Shown here: piece after piece, positions 8,709 to 17,354 of the stretch
How the letters are laid out: the number at the start of each line of letters is the position of its first letter
How positions within the stretch are numbered: position 1 is the stretch's first letter
From: Lujinxingiaceae bacterium
Lineage (GTDB): Bacteria > Myxococcota_A > Bradymonadia > Bradymonadales > Bradymonadaceae
Direction of reading: 5' to 3'
Assembly (NCBI GenBank): GCA_013697635.1
Contig: JACCWM010000149.1
Coordinates: forward strand, 1-58,750
DNA length: 58,750 nucleotides
Program-made: the position numbers and the translations under genes
Notes under the pieces: model-generated
Seen by the model: only the letters and a program-made list of their open reading frames with translations
Told to the model about the DNA's origin: nothing
Database searches by the model: none

Positions 8709-10928
8709 TTACGAGAACCGCGCGATCGCGATGCCCAGGTTGTCGCCGCCGCCGCCACGATTGGCCAACAAGATGAGCTCGAGGCAGGCCAGCGACGGGT
8801 CCGCCTCGGCCAGCATCACCGCGAGGATATTGTCCTCGGCTGCCAACGAGTTTGCGCCGCCAAAATCGGTGAGGCCGTCGGTCGTCCAAAGCACGGTATC
8901 GCCGCGGGCCACCGTGAAACGAAAGAAGTCCGCCTGAGGCGGTACGGCGTGCAGGCGGCCCTGCTGAACGAGGAAGGTGCCAAGGCAGCGCGCGAGCGCG
9001 TCGCCGTGCGGCATGGCCAGGGCACTGTCGGCCGAGACGCCCTCGAGGATGCTGAGCGTCCACAAGTTGTGGTCGATCGTTATCTGCTCGAGACCCGCGC
9101 CGCGTTGTAAATACGTGCGGCTGTCTCCAAGGCTTGCCAGAGTGATGACACCGTGGCGCACGATGGCGATGAGCGCCGTTGAGCCCATGACCTCGTGCGG
9201 ACTACCCTGAAAGGGCGTGAACTTGGAATTGACGTAGTCGACGATGCGCTGGTTCGCCTTGTTGAGGATGCTCTGGATCAGGGCGACGTCGTCCATCGGC
9301 TCATCCATCAGATACGATGGCAGCATGTCCTCCCACGCCAGCACGGCCTCCTCGGCCAGCGCTTTGCTGGCAAGATCACCGGAGCCAAAGCTCGCTGTCG
9401 AGACCCCGTCGGCGACGACAATCAGGCCAAAACGCGTGTCGTCGGCCATGGCCGAGAACACGTGATCCTGATTGGTCGGATTACGCCGCTTCTTGGCAAT
9501 GCCAATATGGGTATCGGAGGCAAGTTTCATCCCCGGTGCGGCACTGGGCGAGAGGTTCGAGCGCAGCTCGACGACGTCACAGGCCTCGTCAAAGGCTCTG
9601 CGAAACTCCTGGACGTTGGGATAGCGGTCCTGCGGATGCGGACGAGTCGCACGCGCGATCACCGGCTGCAGTCCCGGTGGAAAGGCCGGCCGAAAGCAGC
9701 GCGCCGGAATCGCCGGCGAGTGACGCGTGTAGACCGATGCCGGAGGAATCTCGCCTGCCACCAAATAATACAGCAGCATGCCCAGCGAGAAGATATCGGC
9801 CAATTCGCCGACCGGCGCGCGTGATCGGCCCATCATCTCCGGCGCAGAAAAACCCATGACCACCGAGCTGATCTCGATATCAGTGCCGATTGAAAAGAAG
9901 TCCATGACGCCGTCGAACAGCCCGGCAAGCGAGGGGGACAACTCCGGCGAGCTGTGCGAGACCTCACTGATCTCGGCCGACGAGCCCGTGCTGAGATCCG
10001 CCTCAAATATACTCGCCTCGGAGAGATCACGCTCGACGCTGGCAGACACGCCCGCATGGTCTCGGCTCGTCAGCGTCAGCGGTGGAACATCGACGAGAGT
10101 CGCGCCCCGATCACTGAATGGGTTGGCGGCCGCCGACGCATCCTCGACCGCGTCAACCGCTGACTCAGAGAACGTCTCTTCGACCAGGCCACGTGGCTCG
10201 GAGCCACTTGACTCGGCCGGCGGTGCGGTCAAATAGTCGTCGAACGCCTGCTGCAAAAAGATCCGTGGAAAGCCGTCGTCGGAGTTTCGATCGAGGATGC
10301 GTACATTCCATGGGGCGAGACGCAAATGCAAGTGATCGGTCTCGTGCAGCCGTGACATCAGGTCGAGCACGGCCGAGAAGATGTCGCGTACCTGCGGGAA
10401 GAGCAGCTGGCCCTGAGAGATGTCGACGATCTCCTCGATCGTCATCCCGGCATTGTCCACAAACACGCTGACATCGTGCTCGCCGTGTTGGCCGCGAGCC
10501 AGGGGTTGGCGCACGAGCGCTTGAACCGAGGCGCTCAGCGCGCTGGTTGACGCACGGTTGGCGTTGCTGCTCTCTTCGATCAGATAGGTTTGTTTTTTGA
10601 GTGCCTCGATCAACACCTGGGCAACGGATGCGTCGAGACCCGAACCCGTGGCGCTGACCTCAACGGCAGTGGCGACAAAGACGCGCCGGGTCGCGTAGTG
10701 CTCGAGCAACTCGTCCATCTTGAAGCTGACGAGCAACCCCTCAGGCGCGCCCTCCAACTTCAAGGCGGTGGCATCGATTGCGGCACCAAAGCCACTTCCA
10801 GGAGTCAGCCACAAGCTCTTGGCTGGTGAATCAGTAGCCACAGCCCTTGAAGCACCACAATAGTCACACCATTGCGTGTCCGAGCCATGCTCACCACACT
10901 CCGGACAACGCGTCTCCGTTACGGGCAT
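8709..10928 (-). CDS. Zinc-ribbon / pseudokinase / PP2C phosphatase fusion
   Basis: 739 residues. The N-terminus is a zinc ribbon (CPECGEHGSDTQWCDYCG, CxxC twice). A kinase-like region follows: HLHLRLAPWNVRIL near 198 replaces the catalytic HRDLKPEN, so Asp is missing, and about 130 Ser/Glu-rich residues separate it from a C-lobe (GFSAPEMM near 358, ADIFSLGMLLYYLVAGEIPP). This part is therefore a likely pseudokinase. The C-terminal ~270 residues are a PP2C Ser/Thr phosphatase with TNQD, VVADGVS, SLGDSR, TTDGLTD and GGGDNLG, so the metal-binding aspartates are present. It is probably cytoplasmic, reversing phosphorylation by kinases such as the one at 33693-35384, which also has a zinc-ribbon head. 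Start ATG 10928 follows AGGAAAG; a GTG at 10979 would add 17 residues. Confidence 0.8.
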   Translation of the reverse strand: MPVTETRCPECGEHGSDTQWCDYCGASRAVATDSPAKSLWLTPGSGFGAAIDATALKLEGAPEGLLVSFKMDELLEHYATRRVFVATAVEVSATGSGLDASVAQVLIEALKKQTYLIEESSNANRASTSALSASVQALVRQPLARGQHGEHDVSVFVDNAGMTIEEIVDISQGQLLFPQVRDIFSAVLDLMSRLHETDHLHLRLAPWNVRILDRNSDDGFPRIFLQQAFDDYLTAPPAESSGSEPRGLVEETFSESAVDAVEDASAAANPFSDRGATLVDVPPLTLTSRDHAGVSASVERDLSEASIFEADLSTGSSAEISEVSHSSPELSPSLAGLFDGVMDFFSIGTDIEISSVVMGFSAPEMMGRSRAPVGELADIFSLGMLLYYLVAGEIPPASVYTRHSPAIPARCFRPAFPPGLQPVIARATRPHPQDRYPNVQEFRRAFDEACDVVELRSNLSPSAAPGMKLASDTHIGIAKKRRNPTNQDHVFSAMADDTRFGLIVVADGVSTASFGSGDLASKALAEEAVLAWEDMLPSYLMDEPMDDVALIQSILNKANQRIVDYVNSKFTPFQGSPHEVMGSTALIAIVRHGVITLASLGDSRTYLQRGAGLEQITIDHNLWTLSILEGVSADSALAMPHGDALARCLGTFLVQQGRLHAVPPQADFFRFTVARGDTVLWTTDGLTDFGGANSLAAEDNILAVMLAEADPSLACLELILLANRGGGGDNLGIAIARFS

Positions 10929-11040
10929 ACCATCTTTCCTGGGTCGAACAGTTAGCGCGCACGAGGTCGGCCCGGGCACACCCGTAGGCGCTCTGGCGCA
11001 AGGCCACCGCCGTAGCCGGTTTTGCGATTCTTGCGAAGCC

Positions 11041-13086
11041 TCAATATAGACTTTGGCTCGTGCACAAGCCGCTTTCTTTCATATCTTCGATGATTTCGGG
11101 AGCGTGGCCAGCGAGCGAGGCCGGATACAGGGTATCCACATCAAAGATCGTCGCCTGGCCGTTCTGCCAGTGAATGCGCGCTACGTCCCAGAACTGGCCG
11201 CCCGCCGACATGCGCATGTGCAGTCGCTCGTAGACGAGTTGTGTGTTGATGTAGACGCGCACGGTCGCATAGGCGGTGCCGAACTGCTCGCGAAAGTAAT
11301 GCACGCCGATGGCGTACCACTGACATTCTTCCGGGTTGTCCAGGGTGATGTTCTCCGGGCCGGCGCCCGAGGTGACGTCGATATCCAAGCTCGGCGACTC
11401 CGGGCTCCAGATCGCGCCCTTGCCCGGGTTGGCGTTGTTGTAGAAAACGTCGTAAGGAACCAGAAACCACCTGCCAGGACCCATCTTGGTCAAGTGCAAG
11501 TCGAGGTCGCTGCCGGTGTTGTCGCTCTCGTCAGGATCGGAGGGGTTGGTCCAGGTCAGCTCGATGTGCACCTTCTGGTTGGGAATGGCCTGAATGGTCA
11601 CCACCGCTTGCTCGCAAGAGCGAAAGCCCTCGTTGTCGACCACGTTGAGACCGATCTTGTAGGTACCGGCTGTAAAGAGGCGGAACTCACGACGGTTCGT
11701 ATCGGTGCTGTTTCCAACCGGACCCAGGGTCACGATCGTGCCCGAGGGCTTCTCCAGCACTTCCCAATCGTAGGAGACCACGGAGCCGTCCGGGTCGCTG
11801 CTCTGGCGCCCGTCGAGGACGATGTACTGAAGCGGAACCGCGCTCAGCTCGGTGCGCGCGGTCGAGGAGACGCCCTTGATCGTGCCGGTGGCGACGGCTA
11901 TCGGGCAGACGCCATCGGAGCCGCGTGCCACAAGGTCAAGCTCAAGCTCGGGCTGGACCGGGTCGTTGCTCGAGATCACGACCTTGCCGCGCTCGGTGGC
12001 CGGCTGCTCGGGCGTAAACTGAATCGCGAAGGTCGTATTGGCGCTGGGAGCGAGAATAATTGGATTGTCGATCCGACCGTCGCCGTTGGCATCCCAGCTA
12101 CCCAGATTCAACTCGAAGAAGGCCGTACCTTCGGTGACGGCGATGCTGCTGATGTTGAGCGGCTGCGTGCCACAATTGCTCACCGTGACGATGTCGGTCG
12201 CGTTGCCACCAATTGGAACCTGGCCCAGGTTGCGCGTGCGACCATCGACAAGGATGCAAGGCGCATCGGCGTTGGCCTGAACGACGACCTTGCGAAGGCC
12301 ACGCGTTGGATCGTTGGGGTTAACGTCGCGCACGTCATTGGAGACGATCAGGACCTCGCCAGTGTCAGCGTTGGCGCCGGCCGGAGCATAGACGACGTTG
12401 ATATCGAGCACGTAATCTTGCGGGCTGGTAGCCTCGAGCGCGGCGTCGTAGACCTTCAACGACAACGGATAGGTGCGGTTGGGAAGCTCGATGCGGAAGT
12501 CGCCGCCACCGGTGTAGACGGGCGCTTCATGCAAAATCAGGGGCGCCGAACCGACGTTGATGATTTGCAGGGTTTGCTCGGCGCGGCCTCCAGGAAGCAT
12601 GCGCGCAAAGCGCACGCTCGCCGGGCGAACATCGAGCTGCGGGCGACTGGCCAGCGTATCGACATTGACGAAGAGCGGATTGGTCGCACTGTATCGAGGA
12701 TCGTTACCCAGAATGCGGATTCGGCCCTTGTTGACGCTTTGCGTCGTGGGCGAGTACTCGACCTGGAAGATGAAGTCACCGCCCGCTGGCACGCGAACAG
12801 GCAGTGGTCCAACGCCGAGCAACTTCAAGTCGCCGATCGCGCCGCCATCATTGGACTCGAGGGCGAGTGTCTGAATGACGAGCTCGTTTTGGGAGAGATT
12901 CAAGACCGTCACGTCTTCGGTCGCCGATTCACCCAGATTGACCTGAGAGAACGCCACGCTCAGCGGCGAGACCTGAATGACCGCGGTCTCCACCTTACCG
13001 ACGTCACCTGGGCCGCAGGCGGCCCCGAGCAATAGAAAACTGAAAAGAATCGAAAGACGAACAAGCATCACTCTTGGCATGGACAT
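11041..13086 (-). CDS. Surface lipoprotein with choice-of-anchor-D/Ig-like and PKD domains
   Basis: About 681 residues. The signal peptide ends in lipobox LLLGAAC, so it is a predicted lipoprotein. Two or three ASPM/HYDIN-like 'choice-of-anchor D' Ig repeats follow (patterns such as VAFSQVNLGESATEDVTVLN and VRFARMLPGGRAEQTLQIIN, and later IVTVSNCGTQPLNISSI). Then a PKD domain (LDGRQSSDPDGSVVSYDWEV) and a C-terminal DLDLHL domain with a WSPE/DNPEEC segment, common in large Myxococcota surface proteins. Likely displayed on the outer membrane; no enzymatic motif is seen, so a binding or structural role is inferred. ATG 13086 or 13080 are possible starts. A promoter with perfect TTGACA lies at 13158-13186. 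Confidence 0.75.
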   Translation of the reverse strand: MSMPRVMLVRLSILFSFLLLGAACGPGDVGKVETAVIQVSPLSVAFSQVNLGESATEDVTVLNLSQNELVIQTLALESNDGGAIGDLKLLGVGPLPVRVPAGGDFIFQVEYSPTTQSVNKGRIRILGNDPRYSATNPLFVNVDTLASRPQLDVRPASVRFARMLPGGRAEQTLQIINVGSAPLILHEAPVYTGGGDFRIELPNRTYPLSLKVYDAALEATSPQDYVLDINVVYAPAGANADTGEVLIVSNDVRDVNPNDPTRGLRKVVVQANADAPCILVDGRTRNLGQVPIGGNATDIVTVSNCGTQPLNISSIAVTEGTAFFELNLGSWDANGDGRIDNPIILAPSANTTFAIQFTPEQPATERGKVVISSNDPVQPELELDLVARGSDGVCPIAVATGTIKGVSSTARTELSAVPLQYIVLDGRQSSDPDGSVVSYDWEVLEKPSGTIVTLGPVGNSTDTNRREFRLFTAGTYKIGLNVVDNEGFRSCEQAVVTIQAIPNQKVHIELTWTNPSDPDESDNTGSDLDLHLTKMGPGRWFLVPYDVFYNNANPGKGAIWSPESPSLDIDVTSGAGPENITLDNPEECQWYAIGVHYFREQFGTAYATVRVYINTQLVYERLHMRMSAGGQFWDVARIHWQNGQATIFDVDTLYPASLAGHAPEIIEDMKESGLCTSQSLY

Positions 13087-13105
13087 ACTCAAATCTGGAC
13101 ATTCT

Positions 13106-13239
13106 GTGTCAGAGGGCGACGAATGGCTGCCCGTAAAGGGACTGGCACGGACAACTAGCTGTAGTGAAATGTGCCTTTGCTGTCAACCAAGGCCATCAAT
13201 CTACCACCCTGATTGGCTCCTCGCCTTGCCCTCTGACAC
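13106..13239. repeat. Perfect 12-bp inverted repeat flanking a promoter
   Basis: GTGTCAGAGGGC at 13106-13117 and its exact reverse complement at 13228-13239 are 110 bases apart and enclose the predicted minus-strand promoter at 13158-13186. This spacing would suit a regulator that binds both arms by looping; alternatively it is the remnant of a small palindromic element. Confidence 0.5.
13158..13186 (-). promoter_or_regulatory. Sigma70-type promoter for the lipoprotein at 11041-13086
   Basis: On the minus strand a perfect TTGACA (13181-13186), 17-base spacer and TACAGC (13158-13163). The leader to the ATG at 13086 would be about 65 bases. Confidence 0.5.
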
Positions 13240-13264
13240 CGGCCATACCACGGATTGCCCAGGC

Positions 13265-13768
13265 TCAGCCCTGTTCTGCCTGCGCAACAGCCTTGGCCAA
13301 CACCGCCAGCAGCACGAGCGCGCGGCGTCGGTGGGCGTTGTTCTCGTCATCGAGAACAGCGACCACCCGCTCGAGCATCTGTTGCCCGTCGGCGACGCGC
13401 CCGCAGCGCAGATAGGCCTCCCCGAGCTTGGCCATGATGCAGGGATCGTCCGCGCTCAAGGCATGTGCCGACTCCATATGGCCCAGCGCCTGCGCATCCT
13501 GATTGGCGCGAAGCGCAAGGTCGCCCATCAGCAAATGAGGAAAGTAGCGTTGGGGATCGAGGGCCATCACCCCTCGCGCCAACGTCGCCGCCTGCTCATC
13601 GTGGCCCTGGCTGTAGAACTCGTAGGCGCGATGCTCGACCTCGTCGAGATACTCGGCCACGACGCCCAGAATCTCTCCGAGCGGCTCGCCGCCCGCAAAG
13701 CGCCGCCCGATCTCGGCCGCCGCCGCTGCTTCGTCCTCGCTCAACGGCTCATGTGGTGTAGTTTCCAT
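13265..13768 (-). CDS. TPR protein resembling SycD/LcrH-type type III secretion chaperones
   Basis: 167 residues, close to the usual size of SycD/LcrH class II chaperones. It has about three TPR-like helix pairs in the order typical of that family: AYEFYSQGHDEQAATLARGVMALDP, then YFPHLLMGDLALRANQDAQALGHMESAHAL, then DDPCIMAKLGEAYLRCGRVADGQQML. SycD-like proteins hold translocator proteins in the cytoplasm before secretion. It follows, by 43 bases on the same strand, a small Asn/Met-rich protein whose C-terminus resembles secreted needle/filament subunits, which supports a chaperone/substrate pair. No other secretion gene is in the window. ATG 13768 is chosen because AAAGGAG lies just upstream. 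It could also be an unrelated TPR protein. Confidence 0.6.
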   Translation of the reverse strand: METTPHEPLSEDEAAAAAEIGRRFAGGEPLGEILGVVAEYLDEVEHRAYEFYSQGHDEQAATLARGVMALDPQRYFPHLLMGDLALRANQDAQALGHMESAHALSADDPCIMAKLGEAYLRCGRVADGQQMLERVVAVLDDENNAHRRRALVLLAVLAKAVAQAEQG

Positions 13769-13811
13769 CCGTCGTGCTCCTTTCGCTGTATGGAGATGTC
13801 TTTGCGATCCA

Positions 13812-14288
13812 TCAAACGCGCATGTTGCCAATAATGGCCTTGGACGTGTCGTGCGCGGCCTGCGAGAGCGTGCTCATCATCGTCATCATCTGATTGACCG
13901 ACTGCATGTGATTTTGCAGCTTCATCTGGATTTGACCGCGCTCCTCCATCGTCATCTTGCCCATGTCCTTCCAGAAGGCATCGGGGTTGTTGGCCATCGC
14001 CACGCTCATCTTGCCCGGGTCCATGCTCTGATATTTGGTGAACGCTTTTGTCTCCGAGCCCGACGTCGACTTGGTCTTTTTCTCCACAGGAGCCTTCGCC
14101 TTGGGTGGATCGACGTTAACTTTTGGCGCGCCTCCCAGGAGACCTGCAAAAAAGTTTTTGCCCGCATTGAGCAGTACGTCGAGCACGATCACCTTGAGAT
14201 CGGGCTTGGCCCCGGCCTGTGGCCCCGGATCATTGTTTGGCTGAATTTGCGGCGTCGATCCCGCATTGTTGTTGATCGTATTGCTCAT
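13812..14288 (-). CDS. Small helical protein, possible type III-like secreted subunit
   Basis: 158 residues, no signal peptide. The N-terminal ~80 residues are Asn/Pro/Lys-rich and disordered-looking; the last ~65 residues form a predicted amphipathic helix rich in Met and Gln (MTMEERGQIQMKLQNHM, then QAAHDTSKAIIGNMRV). That layout and the C-terminal pattern resemble EspA/SseB-type filament or needle proteins, and the downstream gene resembles their chaperone. I do not recognise a defined family, so this is an inference from layout and context. Start ATG 14288 has GAGGA eight bases upstream; GTG 14303 is less likely. Confidence 0.55.
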   Translation of the reverse strand: MSNTINNNAGSTPQIQPNNDPGPQAGAKPDLKVIVLDVLLNAGKNFFAGLLGGAPKVNVDPPKAKAPVEKKTKSTSGSETKAFTKYQSMDPGKMSVAMANNPDAFWKDMGKMTMEERGQIQMKLQNHMQSVNQMMTMMSTLSQAAHDTSKAIIGNMRV

Positions 14289-14553
14289 GGTCTTTGTCCT
14301 CACGGGTTGGTTTCATCGTGGGCGTTCACACTGCGCTAGTTCTGTTTTCGTAAGTTGGTGGCACTTTGTTGCGTAGTATTTTCTCCTTTTCACCCGCGCA
14401 CCCTCGACACCATTGTTTTACAAGGACTTAAGCCCGACCTTTGCACGTTTGGCCGATCGCGTTGGCGCTGCGAACGCCATTTGCCAACCCCCAGACCGAT
14501 CGCTATAGGTGGATGCTCGCCCTCGCCCAACGCTCCACGAGAGGACTCACACG

Positions 14554-16548
14554 GTGAAACGCTACACGCTCAAGCCTGTCGAAACCCACGCCCGAAAGCT
14601 CGACTACGAGGCCGTGCTCAACGCGCAGCAGCTGGCCGTGGTCACCGCCGGTGCCGGGCCCTTGTTGGTGATCGCGGGCGCCGGGTCAGGCAAGACCCAC
14701 ACGCTCACCTACCGTATGGCCTATCTGGTCGAGCGCGGCGTTGCGCCCGATCGCATCATGCTGCTCACGTTCACCAATCGGGCTGCTCGGGCCATGACGA
14801 CGCGCGCGGCGAGCCTCATCGGCGCCGACGCCGCGCGTATGTGGGGCGGCACATTTCATAGCGTCGCCAACCGGATTCTTCGCCGCGAGGCCAAGGTGCT
14901 GGGCTACCCCGACGACTACACGATCATTGACCAGGAGGACGCTCAAACGCTGATGAAGGCTTGTCTGACCGAGGCAAACGTCGGCCACCTCGAGCGGCGC
15001 TTTCCTACCGAGAAGGTGCTGCTTCGTATCCTGAGCTTTTGCATCAACTCGCAACAAAAGGTCGAACAGGTCGTCCAGGAAAAGTACCCCTACTTTTTGA
15101 ACCTCGCCGGCCAGCTTCGTAGCATCTTCAGGCTCTATCAGACGCGAAAGCTCGAGATGGGCCTGATGGACTTTGACGATCTGTTGCTCAACTGGAAGAA
15201 ACTCCTGAGCGAACATGAGGATCTGCGCGCCAAGTACGCCGCGCAGTTCGAGCACGTGCTCGTCGACGAGTACCAGGATACCAATCACATCCAGGGCGAG
15301 ATCGTCGACCTCATGGCCAGCGTGCACGGCAACGTCATGGTCGTCGGCGACGATTGCCAGAGCATCTACGCCTTTCGCGGCGCCGACTATCGCAACATCC
15401 TCGAGTTTCCCAAGCGCTTTGACGACTGCAAGCAGTTCAAGCTCGAGACCAACTACCGCTCGACGCCCGAGATCCTCGAGCTGGCCAACCGCTCGATCGC
15501 GCACAACACGCGCCAGTTCCAAAAGACCTTGCGCGCCGAGCGCCGAAGCGGCGCGCTGCCGGTTCACGTGCGCCTCAAGGACGCCAATCAGCAAGCGCGC
15601 TTTGTTTGCCAGCGCATCCTCGAGCTGATCGACGAAGGCATGGCGCTGCCCGAGATCGCCGTCTTGTACCGCTCGCACCACCACTCGCTCGAGCTGCAAG
15701 TCGAGATGACCCGCGCCCAGATCCCATTTGTCGTGCGCTCGGGCCTGCGCTTTTTTGAGCAGGCGCACATCAAGGACGTGCTGGCCTACCTGCGCTTTGT
15801 CTACAACCCCAAAGACGAGCTCGCCTTCATGCGCCTGGCCCGGCAGTGGTATGGCATCGGCCAAAAGCGCGCCCAGGACATCTGGATGTTTGCGAGCAGC
15901 CAGACCGACGCGCTCGAAGCCGTCTCCGACCAGCGCCTCATCGACACGCTCGGCGGCCAGGCTGCAAGCTCCTGGACGCAGGCCGCCGGCCTGCTCACCA
16001 CGCTTCGCGGCCAGCGCCTGAGCGAGAGCCCGGCAGAGATGATCGCGGCCATCCTCGAGAGCGAGTACAAAGAGTTCGTGCAAAGCAGCTATGAAAACGC
16101 CGAAAACCGCATGAGCGATCTCGAGCAGCTCGCCAGCTACGCCGACCAGTTCAAGACGCTCGACGAGTTTTTAGGCGAGGTCAGCCTGCTCGCCACGATC
16201 TCCGGCCAGGAGATCGGCGTGGGCGAGGCCAAGCCCGACGAGTTCGTCTGCCTCTCGTCGGTCCACCAGGCCAAGGGCCTCGAGTGGGGCGCAACCTTTG
16301 TGCTCTGGCTCTCCGACGGCGAGTTTCCGCACGCCAGCGCCGCCCAGGACATCGCCCAGCTCGAAGAGGAGCGCCGCCTGTTCTATGTGGCCGCCACCCG
16401 CGCCAAAAATGAGCTGTATTTGTGCCACCCCTTCACGCGCACCGGGCGCGACCGATTTACCACGGTGCTTCGCGAATCGAAGTTCGTCGAGGAGTTGAAG
16501 CGAGGCGGCCAGAAACAGCCCTTTGAAGACTGGGCGATCGACGCTTAA
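14554..16548 (+). CDS. UvrD/Rep-family ATP-dependent DNA helicase
   Basis: 664-residue superfamily 1A 3'-5' helicase. Motif Q region LNAQQLAVV, Walker A GAGSGKTHT, Walker B DEYQDTN, motif III GDDCQSIYAFRGA, motif IV TNYRST, motif V HQAKGLEW and motif VI ERRLFYVAATRAK are all present, so it should be active in unwinding DNA during repair or replication restart. It is a little shorter than UvrD/PcrA and lacks their long C-terminal tail. GTG 14554 is preferred: GAGAGGA (14539-14545) sits eight bases upstream, while a GTG at 14509 has none. Its stop shares TTAA (16545-16548) with the convergent dapB stop. Confidence 0.9.
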   Translation: MKRYTLKPVETHARKLDYEAVLNAQQLAVVTAGAGPLLVIAGAGSGKTHTLTYRMAYLVERGVAPDRIMLLTFTNRAARAMTTRAASLIGADAARMWGGTFHSVANRILRREAKVLGYPDDYTIIDQEDAQTLMKACLTEANVGHLERRFPTEKVLLRILSFCINSQQKVEQVVQEKYPYFLNLAGQLRSIFRLYQTRKLEMGLMDFDDLLLNWKKLLSEHEDLRAKYAAQFEHVLVDEYQDTNHIQGEIVDLMASVHGNVMVVGDDCQSIYAFRGADYRNILEFPKRFDDCKQFKLETNYRSTPEILELANRSIAHNTRQFQKTLRAERRSGALPVHVRLKDANQQARFVCQRILELIDEGMALPEIAVLYRSHHHSLELQVEMTRAQIPFVVRSGLRFFEQAHIKDVLAYLRFVYNPKDELAFMRLARQWYGIGQKRAQDIWMFASSQTDALEAVSDQRLIDTLGGQAASSWTQAAGLLTTLRGQRLSESPAEMIAAILESEYKEFVQSSYENAENRMSDLEQLASYADQFKTLDEFLGEVSLLATISGQEIGVGEAKPDEFVCLSSVHQAKGLEWGATFVLWLSDGEFPHASAAQDIAQLEEERRLFYVAATRAKNELYLCHPFTRTGRDRFTTVLRESKFVEELKRGGQKQPFEDWAIDA

Positions 16549-17354
16549 ACCTGGCCAAAGAGCACGTCGCTCATGGCAAACCAGCCGCTTTCCTTATCCA
16601 CCATCCAGCCGGCCGCGCGCAGCGCCCCACGCGCGAAGATCCCGCGGTCGGTGGCCCGATGCGTCAGCTCCAATCGCTCGCCGTCGGCGCACAAGAACAC
16701 CGTGTGCTCACCGACCACGTCGCCGCCGCGCAGCACCTGAAAGCCGATCTCGGAGTTTGTTCGTGCGCCGACCTGACCGTGGCGATCCCAGCGCGCAACG
16801 TCGTCCAAAACGACGTCGCGCCCACGCGCGGCGGCGTGGCCAAGCAGCAAGGCCGTGCCGCTTGGCGCGTCGACCTTTCGCCGGTGGTGAGCCTCGAAAA
16901 CCTCAATGTCAAACTCCTCGCCGACCGCCCTGCTCGCCAGCTCGACGAGCCGCTCGAGCACGTTGACGCCCACAGAAAAGTTGGCCGCGTGCAAGATCGC
17001 CGTCTCTTGGCTCAGCGCGCGAAGCTCGTCTTGCTGCTGCACGGAAAGCCCGGTCGTGCCGCTGACAAAAGGTTTGGCATGCTCGGCTGCCACGCGCGCG
17101 GCCGCAAGACAACTCTCGGGGCTGGAAAAGTCGATCACCACGGCGCAGTCCGCGATCGCCACCTCCAGATTGGAGGTCGCCAGCGGGCCGCCCACATGCA
17201 GCGCCCGGCCCTGCTCTTCGCTGCCGGACATGACCACGGCCGCGCCGATCTCGAGATTGGAGAAGCGCGACAGATTGTCGAGGATCGCGCGGCCCATGCG
17301 ACCGCTCGCACCGATCAGCGCGATCTGCGTTGGTGACTCAAGAGCCATGAGCAT
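16545..17354 (-). CDS. dapB: 4-hydroxy-tetrahydrodipicolinate reductase DapB
   Basis: 269 residues, standard length. It reduces the DapA product with NAD(P)H in the diaminopimelate/lysine pathway. The Rossmann motif IALIGASGRMGRAI is N-terminal; FSSPES and SGTTGLS fit the family; the catalytic signature is HHRRKVDAPSGTALLLG. ATG 17354 directly follows the dapA stop (17355-17357) and has AAAGG upstream; the in-frame ATG 17348 is also possible. It is the last gene of the crotonase-dapA-dapB group. Its TAA overlaps the helicase TAA on the other strand. Confidence 0.93.
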   Translation of the reverse strand: MLMALESPTQIALIGASGRMGRAILDNLSRFSNLEIGAAVVMSGSEEQGRALHVGGPLATSNLEVAIADCAVVIDFSSPESCLAAARVAAEHAKPFVSGTTGLSVQQQDELRALSQETAILHAANFSVGVNVLERLVELASRAVGEEFDIEVFEAHHRRKVDAPSGTALLLGHAAARGRDVVLDDVARWDRHGQVGARTNSEIGFQVLRGGDVVGEHTVFLCADGERLELTHRATDRGIFARGALRAAGWMVDKESGWFAMSDVLFGQV

